Below, piece after piece: positions 1-9,130 of a stretch of DNA of 64,000 bases. This stretch comes from Methylobacterium planeticum (GTDB lineage: Bacteria > Pseudomonadota > Alphaproteobacteria > Rhizobiales > Beijerinckiaceae): the NCBI RefSeq assembly GCF_008806345.1, contig NZ_VZZJ01000006.1, forward strand, positions 217,925 through 281,924. The letters run 5' to 3'. Every line of letters begins with the position of its first letter. The stretch's first letter is position 1. Made by a program: the position numbers and the translations under genes. A model generated the notes under the pieces. It did no database searches, had not been told where the DNA came from, and was given only the letters and a program-made list of their open reading frames with translations.

Positions 1-1
1 C

Positions 2-439
2 CGGATAGACGAGCCAAGGGTCCGCGAACGCTTCCTCGCCCGCCACCCGAAGGCGAAGCTCTATGCGGACTTCCCGGATTTCGGTTTCTTTGCCCTCACG
101 CCGGAGGCTGGCCACCTGAACGGCGGCTTCGCCAAGGCCGCGACCCTGACAGCCTCAGAACTCCTGCTCGATCTGGCCGGCGCGGAGGGCGTCGTCGCAG
201 GCGAGCGCGGCGCTGTCGAGCACATGAACCAGGACCACGTCGACGCGCTCGCGCTCTACGCTGCGGCGACCGGCGAGGGGGAGGGCGCATGGCGCCTGAC
301 CGGCCTCGATCCCGAGGGCATGGACCTCATGGTCGGCGAGCGGACCGCCCGCGTCACGTATCCGGAGCCGGTCCGCGACATGGGCGCGCTGCGAAAATCG
401 CTCGTGGCGATGGCGGCACAGCTCCGTCAGGGCGCCTGA
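2..439 (+). CDS. HugZ-like haem-utilisation / pyridoxamine-phosphate-oxidase-related protein (3' end)
   Basis: The gene enters from the left edge, so its start is not in the window. About 145 residues remain. The visible part has the flavin-reductase/PNPOx-like tail (KLYADFPDFGFFALTPE) followed by a DUF2470-type C-terminal domain beginning EHMNQDHVDAL, the layout of HugZ-like proteins. HugZ relatives bind or degrade haem; DUF2470 forms the C-terminal part of such proteins. A general role in haem iron handling or as a cytosolic FMN-binding protein is inferred from the family. It ends 158 bases before lepA, same strand. Family assignment is fairly safe; the substrate is not known. Confidence 0.75.
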   Translation, partial: RIDEPRVRERFLARHPKAKLYADFPDFGFFALTPEAGHLNGGFAKAATLTASELLLDLAGAEGVVAGERGAVEHMNQDHVDALALYAAATGEGEGAWRLTGLDPEGMDLMVGERTARVTYPEPVRDMGALRKSLVAMAAQLRQGA

Positions 440-597
440 GGCCGAACCATCCGCACAGGCCACGCCGCTCGCCCGGCCCGTCCCCGCTTGGAGTTGACCC
501 GCGGCGCTGCTATCTGCGCCCTCAACGCTTCCTGACATGAGACGGTGCGCGTGCGGTCGCTTGCGGGCGACTTCTGCGGCGCCGGAGATATGCCCCG

Positions 598-2403
598 ATG
601 ACCGTGTCCCCGATCGACAATATCCGCAACTTCTCGATCGTTGCCCATATCGACCACGGCAAATCGACCCTTGCCGACCGCCTGATCCAGGCGACCGGCA
701 CCGTCGCGCTGCGCGATATGAGCGAGCAGATGCTCGACTCGATGGACATCGAGCGCGAGCGCGGCATCACCATCAAGGCCCAGACCGTTCGCCTCGAGTA
801 CAAGGCGCAGGACGGGAAGGACTACATCCTCAACCTGATGGACACGCCCGGCCACGTGGATTTCGCCTACGAGGTGTCCCGCTCGCTCGCGGCCTGCGAA
901 GGCTCGCTCCTCGTCGTCGACGCGAGCCAGGGCGTCGAGGCGCAGACGCTGGCCAACGTCTACCAGGCCCTCGACGCCAACCACGAGATCGTCCCGGTCC
1001 TCAACAAGATCGACCTGCCCGCGGCCGAGCCCGACCGAGTCAAGGAGCAGATCGAGGAGGTGATCGGGATCGATGCTTCGGAGGCGGTACCGATCTCGGC
1101 CAAGACCGGGCTCAATATCGAGGCCGTGCTCGAGGCGATCGTCACGCGCCTGCCCCCGCCGAAAGGCGACCGAAGCGCGCCTCTCAAGGCGCTGCTCGTC
1201 GACAGCTGGTACGATGTCTATCTCGGCGTCGTCGTCCTCGTGCGCATCGTCGACGGCGTGCTCAAGAAGGGCATGACCATCCGGATGATGGGCGCGGATG
1301 CGGTTCACGGCGTCGATCGCATCGGCGTGTTCCGGCCGAAGATGGCCGAGATCGGCGAACTCGGCCCCGGCGAGGTCGGCTTCTTCACCGGCTCGATCAA
1401 GGAGGTCGCGGACACCCGTGTCGGCGACACCATCACGGAGGACAAGCGCCCGACGAGCGGCATGCTCGCCGGCTTCAAGGACGTGCAGGCGGTGGTATTC
1501 TGCGGCCTGTTCCCCGTGGATGCCGCGGAATTCGAGAACCTGCGCGGCGCCATGGGCAAGCTGCGCCTCAACGATGCGAGCTTCTCCTACGAGATGGAGA
1601 CCTCGGCAGCCCTCGGCTTCGGGTTCCGCTGCGGCTTCCTCGGGCTTCTCCACCTGGAGATCATCCAGGAGCGCCTTGAGCGCGAGTTCAATCTCGACCT
1701 GATCTCGACGGCACCGAGCGTGGTCTACAGGCTCAACATGTCGGACGGCTCCATGCGCGAGCTTCACAATCCGGCGGACATGCCCGACGTGATGAAGATC
1801 GCCTCGATCGAGGAGCCCTGGATCCGAGCCACCATCCTGACGCCCGATGAGTATCTGGGCGGCGTGCTCAAGCTGTGCCAGGACCGGCGCGGCGTCCAGA
1901 TCGATCTGAACTATGTCGGCAAGCGCGCCATGGTTGTCTACGACCTGCCCTTGAACGAGGTGGTGTTCGACTTCTACGACCGCCTGAAGTCGATCTCGAA
2001 GGGCTACGCCTCGTTCGACTACCACCTCTCGGATTACCGGGAGGAGGACCTCGTCAAGATGTCCATCCTCGTCAATGCCGAGCCGGTCGACGCCCTGTCG
2101 ATGCTCGTGCACCGGACCCGCGCCGAATCCCGCGGCCGCGCCATGTGCGAGAAGCTGAAGGACCTCATCCCCCGCCACCTGTTCCAGATCCCGGTGCAGG
2201 CCGCGATCGGCGGCAAGATCATCGCCCGCGAGACCATCCGGGCGCTGTCGAAGGACGTGACGGCCAAGTGCTACGGCGGCGACATCTCCCGCAAGCGCAA
2301 GCTCCTCGACAAGCAGAAGGAGGGCAAGAAGCGCATGCGCCAGTTCGGCAGGGTGGAGATCCCGCAGGAGGCCTTCATCGCGGCTCTGAAGATGGACGAT
2401 TGA
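598..2403 (+). CDS. lepA: Elongation factor 4 (LepA), ribosomal back-translocase GTPase
   Basis: This 601-residue protein has the usual LepA length. The GTPase domain shows G1 AHIDHGKS (residues 16-23), the switch I sequence RERGITIK (54-60), G3 DTPGH (82-86) and G4 NKID (136-139). EF-G-like domains II, III and V follow, then the LepA-specific C-terminal domain with [21 protein letters not shown] near the end. LepA binds the ribosome and remodels stalled or mistranslocated elongation complexes under ionic or cold stress. The ATG chosen gives the family N-terminus ([14 protein letters not shown]). No strong ribosome-binding site is seen. The gene appears monocistronic, with a small hypothetical gene 147 bases downstream. 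Confidence 0.97.
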   Translation: MTVSPIDNIRNFSIVAHIDHGKSTLADRLIQATGTVALRDMSEQMLDSMDIERERGITIKAQTVRLEYKAQDGKDYILNLMDTPGHVDFAYEVSRSLAACEGSLLVVDASQGVEAQTLANVYQALDANHEIVPVLNKIDLPAAEPDRVKEQIEEVIGIDASEAVPISAKTGLNIEAVLEAIVTRLPPPKGDRSAPLKALLVDSWYDVYLGVVVLVRIVDGVLKKGMTIRMMGADAVHGVDRIGVFRPKMAEIGELGPGEVGFFTGSIKEVADTRVGDTITEDKRPTSGMLAGFKDVQAVVFCGLFPVDAAEFENLRGAMGKLRLNDASFSYEMETSAALGFGFRCGFLGLLHLEIIQERLEREFNLDLISTAPSVVYRLNMSDGSMRELHNPADMPDVMKIASIEEPWIRATILTPDEYLGGVLKLCQDRRGVQIDLNYVGKRAMVVYDLPLNEVVFDFYDRLKSISKGYASFDYHLSDYREEDLVKMSILVNAEPVDALSMLVHRTRAESRGRAMCEKLKDLIPRHLFQIPVQAAIGGKIIARETIRALSKDVTAKCYGGDISRKRKLLDKQKEGKKRMRQFGRVEIPQEAFIAALKMDD

Positions 2404-2550
2404 GACTCGCGAAGCCGCATGAAGGGCGCGACCTGTCGCGTCGGCATTTCCTTGACCGATCGCGCGCCCTCTGCGTCTATCAAGCCGACGGCCTCCGCGC
2501 CGCGTGATGGATCCTTGCGGCGGCCCGGGTCGAACCCGGAGGGCTCGGAC

Positions 2551-2811
2551 GTGGAGGATTTCAAGGCGGACCTCCGGCGCCAGATGCGCGAGATCGACAT
2601 CGCGACCGGCGCTGCGGCGGATGCCTGCCTTCCGGGCCTTCTGCGTCGCCTGAAGCATCACGAAGCCTGCCGCGGAAAGCCCGGCCTGCCGATCCTCAGG
2701 CTCTATCGGACCTGGCGCATCCGCCGGCTCAGCGCCGCGATCGCGGAGGCCCGCTGGCACGTGGAGCAGGGTCGGCTCGCACGCATGGGTGGTCTCGCCG
2801 GACGGCGCTGA
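2551..2811 (+). CDS. Small basic hypothetical protein (86 aa)
   Basis: I do not recognise a family. The GTG start is chosen because a clear ribosome-binding site (GGAGGG, 2537-2542) lies eight bases upstream; an ATG further upstream at 2419 is in frame but has no such site and gives a low-complexity leader. The product is rich in Arg and Ala, has no signal peptide or membrane segment, and ends in [11 protein letters not shown]. The region [21 protein letters not shown] may form an amphipathic helix. It lies between lepA and mcmA on the same strand. Coding status is likely from the RBS and codon texture, but unproven. Confidence 0.55.
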   Translation: MEDFKADLRRQMREIDIATGAAADACLPGLLRRLKHHEACRGKPGLPILRLYRTWRIRRLSAAIAEARWHVEQGRLARMGGLAGRR

Positions 2812-2876
2812 AACCCAGGGGAGAGCGCGATCTGCGCGTTCGCCCAGAGGGGAGTAGCCCCGCACTGGCGCTCGCC

Positions 2877-2882
2877 TATAAT
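2877..2882 (+). promoter_or_regulatory. Possible -10 element upstream of mcmA
   Basis: A perfect TATAAT lies 34 bases before the mcmA ATG in an otherwise GC-rich stretch. No good TTGACA-like -35 is present at 16-18 bases upstream, so this is a position-plausible but incomplete sigma-70 promoter. Confidence 0.35.
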
Positions 2883-2915
2883 GCGCCGCAATTCGAGCCC
2901 CGCACGAGCGAGAGC

Positions 2916-5081
2916 ATGACGTCCCGCATCCCCGATTTCACGACGATCCCGTACGAGGCTGCGGCCATTGCCGCGCCGCCACAATTCGCGGGCGAGCCCT
3001 GGATGACCCCCGAGGGCATTCCCGTGAAGGGTCACTACGGTCCGGAGGATCGCGAGGGCATCGAATTCCTCCACACCTATCCGGGTCTGGCGCCTTACCT
3101 GCGTGGCCCCTACCCGACCATGTACGTGACGCAGCCCTGGACGATCCGGCAATATGCGGGGTTCTCGACGGCGGAGGATTCGAACGCCTTCTACCGGCGG
3201 AACCTCGCGGCCGGGCAGAAGGGGCTCTCGGTCGCCTTCGACCTCGCCACGCACCGTGGCTACGATTCCGATCACCCGCGCGTCTCGGGCGATGTCGGCA
3301 TGGCGGGTGTCGCGATCGATTCGATCTACGACATGCGCACGCTGTTCTCCGGCATCCCCCTCGACGAGATGACCGTGTCGATGACGATGAACGGCGCGGT
3401 TCTGCCGATCCTCGCCCTCTACATCGTGGCGGCCGAGGAGCAGGGCGTGCCGTCGCAGAAGCTCGCCGGTACCATCCAGAACGATATCCTCAAGGAGTTC
3501 ATGGTCCGCAACACCTATATCTATCCGCCGAAGGGGTCGATGCGGATCATCTCGGACATCTTCGGCTATACGTCGCAGAACATGCCGAAGTTCAACTCGA
3601 TCTCGATCTCCGGCTACCACATGCAGGAAGCCGGGGCGACGAACGACCTCGAACTCGCCTACACGCTCGCCGACGGCGTCGAGTACATCAAGGCCGGCCT
3701 CGCGGCGGGCCTGACGATCGACCAGTTCGCGCCGCGCTTGTCGTTCTTCTGGGCCATTTCCACGAACTTCTTCATGGAGATTGCCAAGATGCGGGCCGCG
3801 CGCCTGATCTGGGCGAAACTCGTCAAGGACTTCGAGCCGACGTCCGACAAATCGCTGCCGCTGCGGACGCACAGCCAAACGAGCGGCTGGTCTCTCACCG
3901 CGCAGGACGTCTTCAACAACGTCACCCGCACCTGCATCGAGGCGATGGCGGCGACGCAGGGGGGCACACAGTCTTTGCACACCAACGCGCTCGATGAAGC
4001 GCTCGCGCTCCCGACCGACTTCTCTGCCCGGATCGCCCGCAACACTCAGCTCTTCCTGCAGCAGGAATCGGGCACGACGCGCATCGCCGATCCCTGGGGC
4101 GGTTCCTACTACGTCGAGCGCCTGACCCAGGACATCGTCACCCGCGCCTGGGAGCATATCCGCGAGGTCGAGTCGCTCGGCGGGATGGCCAAGGCGATCG
4201 AGGCGGGCATCCCGAAGCTGCGCATCGAGGAAGCGGCGGCGCGCGCGCAGGCCAGGATCGATTCAGGCCGGCAGACGATCGTCGGCGTCAACAAGTTCAA
4301 GCCCGAGGACGACCGCGCCATCGAGCTTCTGCGGGTCGACAACGGCAATGTCCGCACCCTGCAGATCGACAAACTGAAGCGGCTGCGCGCCGAGCGCAAC
4401 GAGGCGGACGTGCGAAGCCGGCTCGACACATTGACAAAGGCGGCGGACGGCGAGGGCAACCTCCTGGCTCTCGCGGTCGAAGCCGCCCGGGCGAAGGCCA
4501 CGGTCGGCGAGATCTCGGAGGCGTTGGAGAAGGCCTGGGGCCGACACCGGGCGGAGATTCGGTCGATCTCGGGAGTCTACAAGCGCGAGGTGGGTGGCAT
4601 GTCGCCGGTGGTCGAAGAGGTCCGCAAGCTCGTCGAGGCTTTCGAGGAGAATGACGGACGCCGCCCCCGCATCCTCGTCGCCAAGATGGGCCAGGATGGG
4701 CATGACCGCGGCCAGAAGGTCATTGCCTCCGCCTTCGCGGATCTCGGCTTCGACGTGGATATCGGCCCGCTCTTCGCCACGCCCGCGGAGGCTGCCCGTC
4801 AAGCTGTCGAGAACGACGTGCACATCGTTGGTGTGTCCTCGCTCGCCGCCGGTCATCTCACACTGGTGCCGGAACTCCGGGCCGCGCTCGCCGAGGCCGG
4901 ACGCGACGATGTGATGATCGTCATCGGGGGCGTGATCCCACCCGGGGATTATCCGGCACTCTACGAAGCCGGCGCCTCGGCGATCTTTCCGCCGGGCACC
5001 GTCATCGCGGATGCGGCCGTGAAACTGATCGCGGAATTGAACGACCGACTGGGCTACGTTGCGCGCCAGGCGGCCGAATAG
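2916..5081 (+). CDS. mcmA: Methylmalonyl-CoA mutase, large (catalytic, B12-binding) subunit
   Basis: The enzyme interconverts (R)-methylmalonyl-CoA and succinyl-CoA using adenosylcobalamin. In methylotrophs this feeds the ethylmalonyl-CoA pathway of glyoxylate regeneration as well as propionate use. At 721 residues it has the full length of the catalytic subunit. The N-terminal TIM barrel includes the substrate-contact segment [20 protein letters not shown] and [11 protein letters not shown]. The C-terminal cobalamin domain carries DGHDRG (around residue 595), whose His is the lower axial ligand, then GVSSLAAGH and the terminal GG-containing Rossmann strand. No small subunit or MeaB chaperone is adjacent. 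The start gives the family N-terminus. Confidence 0.95.
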   Translation: MTSRIPDFTTIPYEAAAIAAPPQFAGEPWMTPEGIPVKGHYGPEDREGIEFLHTYPGLAPYLRGPYPTMYVTQPWTIRQYAGFSTAEDSNAFYRRNLAAGQKGLSVAFDLATHRGYDSDHPRVSGDVGMAGVAIDSIYDMRTLFSGIPLDEMTVSMTMNGAVLPILALYIVAAEEQGVPSQKLAGTIQNDILKEFMVRNTYIYPPKGSMRIISDIFGYTSQNMPKFNSISISGYHMQEAGATNDLELAYTLADGVEYIKAGLAAGLTIDQFAPRLSFFWAISTNFFMEIAKMRAARLIWAKLVKDFEPTSDKSLPLRTHSQTSGWSLTAQDVFNNVTRTCIEAMAATQGGTQSLHTNALDEALALPTDFSARIARNTQLFLQQESGTTRIADPWGGSYYVERLTQDIVTRAWEHIREVESLGGMAKAIEAGIPKLRIEEAAARAQARIDSGRQTIVGVNKFKPEDDRAIELLRVDNGNVRTLQIDKLKRLRAERNEADVRSRLDTLTKAADGEGNLLALAVEAARAKATVGEISEALEKAWGRHRAEIRSISGVYKREVGGMSPVVEEVRKLVEAFEENDGRRPRILVAKMGQDGHDRGQKVIASAFADLGFDVDIGPLFATPAEAARQAVENDVHIVGVSSLAAGHLTLVPELRAALAEAGRDDVMIVIGGVIPPGDYPALYEAGASAIFPPGTVIADAAVKLIAELNDRLGYVARQAAE

Positions 5082-5087
5082 GCGGAC

Positions 5088-5130
5088 GGCGCGAGACCGG
5101 CAGGTCCTCTCGGTCCTGCGATCTCGCGCC
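5088..5130. terminator. Nested hairpin between convergent mcmA and transglutaminase gene
   Basis: A 9-bp perfect stem (GGCGCGAGA at 5088-5096 with TCTCGCGCC at 5122-5130) encloses a second inverted pair (GCAGG/CCTGC). It fills the 57-base gap between two convergent stop codons, as expected for a bidirectional terminator. There is no U-tract. Confidence 0.55.
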
Positions 5131-5138
5131 AAACTCGC

Positions 5139-5990
5139 TCAGGCAGCCTTGGCGAAATCCTCCGTCGGGGAGGAAGGGACTTCGTCGGTGTGGACCTCGA
5201 ACTTCGCGAGGAGCGCAGAGCCGAAGCTCGTCGAAATCGCGACGTCGGTCGCGTCGCGTCCGTGGGCCATCACGATACGGCCGATCCGGGGTTTGTTGTG
5301 GCGGGCATCGAACGTGTACCAGCGCGGGCCGTCCGGTCCGTCGAGATAGACCTCGAACCAGGCCGAGAAATCCATCGGGTCCGGCACCGACGCAATGCCG
5401 ATATCGCCGAGATACCCGGTGCAGTAGCGAGCCGGGATGTTCATGCAACGGCAGAACGTGACCGCCAGATGCGCGAAGTCGCGGCAGACGCCGCGCTGCT
5501 GATGATAGCCGTCGAAGGCCGTCCGGGTAGCATCCGCCTCCTGATAATTGAACGTGATGCGTTCGTGGACGAAGTCGACGATCGATTGCACCCGCGCCCA
5601 GCCCTCGGGCGTAGTGCCGAAGAGGGACCAGGCGGTCTCGGAGAGCTTGTCGGTGTCGCAGTAGCGCGAGCCGAGGAGAAAGACGAGCACACCGTCGGGT
5701 AGGTCCTGGACGGGAATCTGCTTAGCCTCGGGCGCGATGTCGTCCGACCGGCCGGTGTCCTGGATGGTGAAATCAGCCGACATCGTGATGCGGCCACCGG
5801 GTGCGACGAGCCGCGTGCAGACATTGCCGAAATCGTCGAGGTACTGGCTGGTGGGCACCGGCGGGTCGATGCTGATGGTATCGGGCGTCACGAGGTCGCC
5901 CGTGCGTGACGGATGCACGCTCAGCATCAGGTTCATCGGGATCGGCCCGAGGGTGTCGAAGGCGATGGAATATCCCGTCCGGATCAGCAT
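5139..5990 (-). CDS. Transglutaminase-like cysteine-protease-fold protein (copy 1)
   Basis: The 283-residue protein has an N-terminal beta-rich domain (MLIRTGYSIAFD) followed by a transglutaminase-like core with the nucleophile motif RGVCRDFAHL (Cys about 169), an EVYL strand and WYTFDARHN. The position that is usually HAW in such enzymes reads SAW here. Proteins of this family are predicted cytosolic amide hydrolases or transferases of unknown substrate. The start at 5990 is chosen because homology with the second copy (49812-50657) begins exactly there; the open frame extends much further upstream without similarity. The upstream 260 bases hold no gene. A close paralogue lies in the same window. 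Confidence 0.85.
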   Translation of the reverse strand: MLIRTGYSIAFDTLGPIPMNLMLSVHPSRTGDLVTPDTISIDPPVPTSQYLDDFGNVCTRLVAPGGRITMSADFTIQDTGRSDDIAPEAKQIPVQDLPDGVLVFLLGSRYCDTDKLSETAWSLFGTTPEGWARVQSIVDFVHERITFNYQEADATRTAFDGYHQQRGVCRDFAHLAVTFCRCMNIPARYCTGYLGDIGIASVPDPMDFSAWFEVYLDGPDGPRWYTFDARHNKPRIGRIVMAHGRDATDVAISTSFGSALLAKFEVHTDEVPSSPTEDFAKAA

Positions 5991-6250
5991 GGTCTCGTCC
6001 ACGGCGTCGCAAGATGAGTGGCGGGAAAGTCGCCGCGCGTTCGTTCGTTCCCGCGCTGCATCCAAATCGGGGCCATTCGGCTGCTCAAATATCTTGCAGT
6101 GCAGCAGTCCGCTGAGGCTGCAACCGCAAGCCTGCGGATCATCGCCGACGCCAGACCCTACCGGGCGTCGAGTCCGGCACGACCGCACACCAGGAGGTCG
6201 CGCCGGACCGTGCGCTCGCCAGTGTCTCTGCAAAAATCGGCCAGCGCCGC

Positions 6251-6847
6251 TCACGGCGCGAGCGACGCTTCCAGCAATCTCGGGTCCATGGCGGACAGCG
6301 CGATCAGGGGTGGGGGCATTGCGACGCCGGCGCGGCGCATCTCCTGAGCCACCGCTCGGCAAGTCCGAAGGTCATTCGTGTCTGCCGCCGCATCCGCCCT
6401 TGCGACAGCCTCGGGTGAAGGTTTCGGAGCGCTCGGCGCGGTGGGAGCCGCAGGCTTGTCGGATTTCGGAGCGGCCTGTGTATCCTTTTGCGTAGTGCCC
6501 TGCGGGCCTGCGGCACCGGGGCCGGCATTCGAGATCGGCCCGCTTTGGCCGGATTCCTTCTGAGGAGCCCCTGCTTCGCCGGGTTTCGGGACCGGCTTAT
6601 CCTGCGACGGTGCCTGCACCGCCGTCGCCGTCTGAGGAGGTGGCGTGCTGGCATCGGCTTGTGCCGCGGGCGGATGCAGGAAGGCCATCAGTTCCCGGCA
6701 GAGGTTCGCCGGCCGACCGGAGCCGGACCCTGCCGCGTTCTCCATCGGAGGCGCGGCGCGCGGTTGCGAGGTTTGCCCGAAGGCGGCAGCCGGCAGAACG
6801 AGAGCAAATCCCAGTACGGTCAATCTTGCGGAGAAACCCGACTGCAT
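6251..6847 (-). CDS. Secreted Pro/Ala-rich protein of unknown function
   Basis: The 198-residue product starts with a signal peptide (MQSGFSARLTVLGFALVLPAAAFGQ). A low-complexity Pro/Ala/Lys/Gln linker (about residues 60-150) follows, then a short conserved-looking C-terminal module with DTNDLRTCRAVAQEMRRAG and one Cys. The first conserved patch, NLCRELMAFLHPP, also holds a Cys, so a disulfide between the ends is possible. The ATG at 6847 is preceded by AAAAGAGGTTGG. The gene probably belongs to the general stress regulon because a perfect EcfG-type promoter lies just upstream (6901-6925). I cannot assign a family; a cell-envelope role is an inference from the signal peptide. Confidence 0.7.
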   Translation of the reverse strand: MQSGFSARLTVLGFALVLPAAAFGQTSQPRAAPPMENAAGSGSGRPANLCRELMAFLHPPAAQADASTPPPQTATAVQAPSQDKPVPKPGEAGAPQKESGQSGPISNAGPGAAGPQGTTQKDTQAAPKSDKPAAPTAPSAPKPSPEAVARADAAADTNDLRTCRAVAQEMRRAGVAMPPPLIALSAMDPRLLEASLAP

Positions 6848-6900
6848 CGTCCAACCTCTTTTCGGGGCGCCGCACTGCAGCAAGCCCAGTTTTAGGGGCC

Positions 6901-6925
6901 AACGACGTCCGTTCCAGGGCGTTCC
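6901..6925 (-). promoter_or_regulatory. EcfG (general stress sigma) promoter, GGAAC-N16-CGTT
   Basis: On the minus strand GGAAC (6925-6921) is followed after exactly 16 bases by CGTT (6904-6901). This matches the consensus for alphaproteobacterial sigma-EcfG promoters controlled by PhyR/NepR. The predicted transcript would start near 6893 and give a leader of about 45 bases to the ATG at 6847. Confidence 0.7.
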
Positions 6926-7476
6926 CGGCGCGCCTCTTCGAGATTGGACGCGTCGACGGCGATCCGGTCATCGTCGGATTCGCCGGCGATCGACGCATCG
7001 AGCGAGAACGCGCTTCAGATTCGGGTGACGCTGCCGCTCGCCAGGGCGTAGCTGTCATCGACGGTGATGCCTGTTCGTCGCCGTCGCGGGCATGCGCCTG
7101 CACAGGCGGCGCGGCCGGGCGCTCGGGGCGGTCTCGATTCTCGTCTTAAGTCACGATCGGCACGATGAAGGAGTCGCCGTCGCCTTCAGTATGTCCGTGT
7201 GACAGGCAATTCAGCCATGGGGCACGTCAGAACGCGCGGAAGCATGATGGGATTTCCGACAGCCGTCGCGCCCAAATTTCCGAGATGGAATAAACCGGAA
7301 AATGTCTCGCGGGATAGGCGATACTTGCAGCATGTCCCGTTCGAAACCAGAGTGATAAGCCTCGCGCGACGGTCGATCGCTCTCCGGTTCCGCGATTCCC
7401 CCTACGACGACGCGCCAATGGTCAGCGGCGCCGGAGATCAGCGACGATACTGCCGTTGAAGGTGAGTGAGACGTCC
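6926..7476. other. Intergenic region without a supported gene
   Basis: No frame here looks coding. It should contain the promoter of the Crp/Fnr gene. One inverted repeat is visible, TTTCCG (7277-7282) with CGGAAA (7296-7301), in a locally AT-rich patch; it could be an operator, possibly autoregulatory, but the spacer of 13 bases does not fit a Crp or Fnr box. Confidence 0.4.
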
Positions 7477-8217
7477 ATGGCCTCCGCCGCTTCAGATATC
7501 GGCCGCATGGCTCGCAAGTTGGCCAGCATCGCGTCCCTCACCGACGCGGAGCGGCAGGCCATCGAGGCGTTGCCTCTCACGGTGCGGATTTTCGAACCCG
7601 GTGAAGACATTGTCCGCGACCGGGACAGGCCGTCCCATTGCTGTCTTCTGCTGTCCGGATGGGGATTCCGGTACAAGGTGCTGCCGGACGGCAAGCGGCA
7701 GATCCTCTCGTTCCATATTCCGGGAGACGTTCCAGACCTGCAAAGCCTGCACCTCCAGGTGATGGATCACAGTCTCGGGGTGACCACGACGAGTAGCGTC
7801 GGCCTCATTCCGCACGAGGCCCTGCGCGAGATGACGCGGCGCTTTCCCGGCGTTGCCGCCATCATGTGGCGGGATACGCTGATCGACGCTGCCATCTTCC
7901 GCGAATGGATGACGGGGATCGGCCGCCGCACGGCGCATGGCCGGATCGCCCACATGCTCTGCGAACTCTACCTGAGGCTTCACGCGGTCGGCCTCGCGGA
8001 GGGTTTCCGCTGCGATTTGCCGATCACGCAAATCGACATCGGCGACGCGCTCGGCCTCTCGAACGTGCACGTGAACCGGGTTCTGCAGGATCTTAGGGGG
8101 CGCGGCCTGATCATGTTGCGCGGGCGCAGCCTCGCCATCGAAGACTGGAGCGCCCTGACGAAGGTGGCCGAGTTCGACCCAACCTACCTCCACCTCGTCC
8201 GACCGAGGGTGAACTGA
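7477..8217 (+). CDS. Crp/Fnr-family transcriptional regulator
   Basis: The 246-residue protein has an N-terminal cyclic-nucleotide-binding-like beta roll (about residues 15-130, with VRIFEPGEDIVRDRDRP and DGKRQILSFHIPGDV) and a C-terminal winged helix-turn-helix (ITQIDIGDALGLSNVHVNRVLQDLRGRGLI). It lacks the N-terminal cysteine cluster of Fnr, so it is not an Fe-S oxygen sensor of that type. Many such short Crp-like proteins occur in Methylobacterium and act as stress or redox regulators. ATG 7477 is preferred over in-frame TTG 7456 and GTG 7462 because it gives the usual short N-terminus; the choice is not certain. No clear target site is seen. Confidence 0.88.
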   Translation: MASAASDIGRMARKLASIASLTDAERQAIEALPLTVRIFEPGEDIVRDRDRPSHCCLLLSGWGFRYKVLPDGKRQILSFHIPGDVPDLQSLHLQVMDHSLGVTTTSSVGLIPHEALREMTRRFPGVAAIMWRDTLIDAAIFREWMTGIGRRTAHGRIAHMLCELYLRLHAVGLAEGFRCDLPITQIDIGDALGLSNVHVNRVLQDLRGRGLIMLRGRSLAIEDWSALTKVAEFDPTYLHLVRPRVN

Positions 8218-8374
8218 CGCGATGCCGCTCCTCGCTCGGTGGGATATCGCGGGCGAGCGCTTTCACGGAGCAGCCCGTCGCATCGTAGGGCGCGACGCTT
8301 GCACGAAGAACATCCGCAAATCATCCGGCGACGACCGGTCGCGCACGACAAACATTCTTCCGTGGTCAAGCTTA

Positions 8375-8399
8375 CGAACTCCTGAGCGATCGGCGCGTT
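8375..8399 (+). promoter_or_regulatory. EcfG-like promoter candidate (CGAAC-N16-CGTT)
   Basis: CGAAC (8375-8379) and CGTT (8396-8399) are separated by 16 bases and lie about 40 bases before the BA14K gene start. Spacing and -10 fit sigma-EcfG; the first base of the -35 differs from GGAAC, which is usually important, so this is tentative. Confidence 0.3.
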
Positions 8400-8436
8400 A
8401 TCAGACCACTTCAGGTTTTCGATTGCAGGACGGACC

Positions 8437-9057
8437 ATGACCAGTCGAATAATTCTAGGCTCCGCCATTTTGGCCGGCGCTCTCGCCTTCATCCCCGCGG
8501 CGGCGGACGCGCAGGGCTTCCGCGGCAACGCCCTCGGAGGCGGTTTCGCGGGCGGCGGTGCCGGAGGCAGCGTCGGCGGCGGATTCCGCGGCGGCGGTGC
8601 GGGCATCGGCGGCGGAGGCTTCCGCGGTGGCGGCGTGGGCATTGGCGGCGGTGGATTCCGCGGGGGCAGGGCCGGGATCGCCGGCGGCGGGTTCCAGGGA
8701 CGCGGGTTCCAGGGCGGCGCGATCGCCAACCGCGGTTTCTACGGTGGCCGCGGATACGGTTACCGCCGCGGCTACGGCGGTTTCGGGCTGGGGTTGGGTC
8801 TCGGCCTGGCAGCGGGAGGCCTCGGATACGGCTACGGCGGCTACGGCTATGATAACGGCTATTACGGCGGTGGGTACGATGGTGGCTACGCCCCGGCCGG
8901 GTACGGTGCCTACGATTACGGTGCCGTTCCGGTCGAAACGGAAGTCGCTCCCGGTGGCGGCGACCAGACGGCCTATTGCGCGCAGCGCTTCCGTTCTTAC
9001 GACCGCCGCAGCGGGACCTATCTTGGTTACGATGGTCAGCGGCATCCTTGCCCGTAA
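8437..9057 (+). CDS. Glycine-rich secreted BA14K-family protein
   Basis: The 206-residue protein begins with a signal peptide (MTSRIILGSAILAGALAFIPAAADAQ). Residues about 28-90 are Gly-rich repeats of the type GGGFRGG, then a Gly/Tyr-rich region (YGYGGYGYDNGYYGG). The C-terminus has the BA14K signature: AYCAQRFRSYDRRSGTYLGYDG followed by RHPCP, with two Cys. BA14K proteins are envelope-associated, immunoreactive lectin-like proteins in Brucella and common in Rhizobiales. The start is supported by the signal peptide. The long Gly-rich section reads open in several frames, which explains overlapping antisense frames here. A strong hairpin follows the gene. Confidence 0.85.
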   Translation: MTSRIILGSAILAGALAFIPAAADAQGFRGNALGGGFAGGGAGGSVGGGFRGGGAGIGGGGFRGGGVGIGGGGFRGGRAGIAGGGFQGRGFQGGAIANRGFYGGRGYGYRRGYGGFGLGLGLGLAAGGLGYGYGGYGYDNGYYGGGYDGGYAPAGYGAYDYGAVPVETEVAPGGGDQTAYCAQRFRSYDRRSGTYLGYDGQRHPCP

Positions 9058-9075
9058 GGCCTCGTGAACTGAACT

Positions 9076-9111
9076 GAGAGCGCCTCGCAGGGAGACCCAC
9101 GAGGCGCTCTC
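9076..9111. terminator. Strong hairpin between convergent BA14K gene and mntH
   Basis: A perfect 12-bp stem (GAGAGCGCCTCG at 9076-9087 with CGAGGCGCTCTC at 9100-9111) and a 12-base loop sit between two convergent genes. A TTCG run follows but no U-tract. Likely a bidirectional terminator. Confidence 0.7.
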
Positions 9112-9130
9112 GTTCGTGCCGTCGCCGCGA

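Noticed and set aside
427..2865. Long open frame antisense to lepA (over 800 codons)
   Set aside because: The product is low-complexity Arg/Ala/Asp/His text mirroring lepA codons, typical of antisense frames in GC-rich genes.
2821..2915. Cobalamin riboswitch upstream of mcmA
   Set aside because: No B12-box or long conserved leader is present; the spacer is only about 100 bases.
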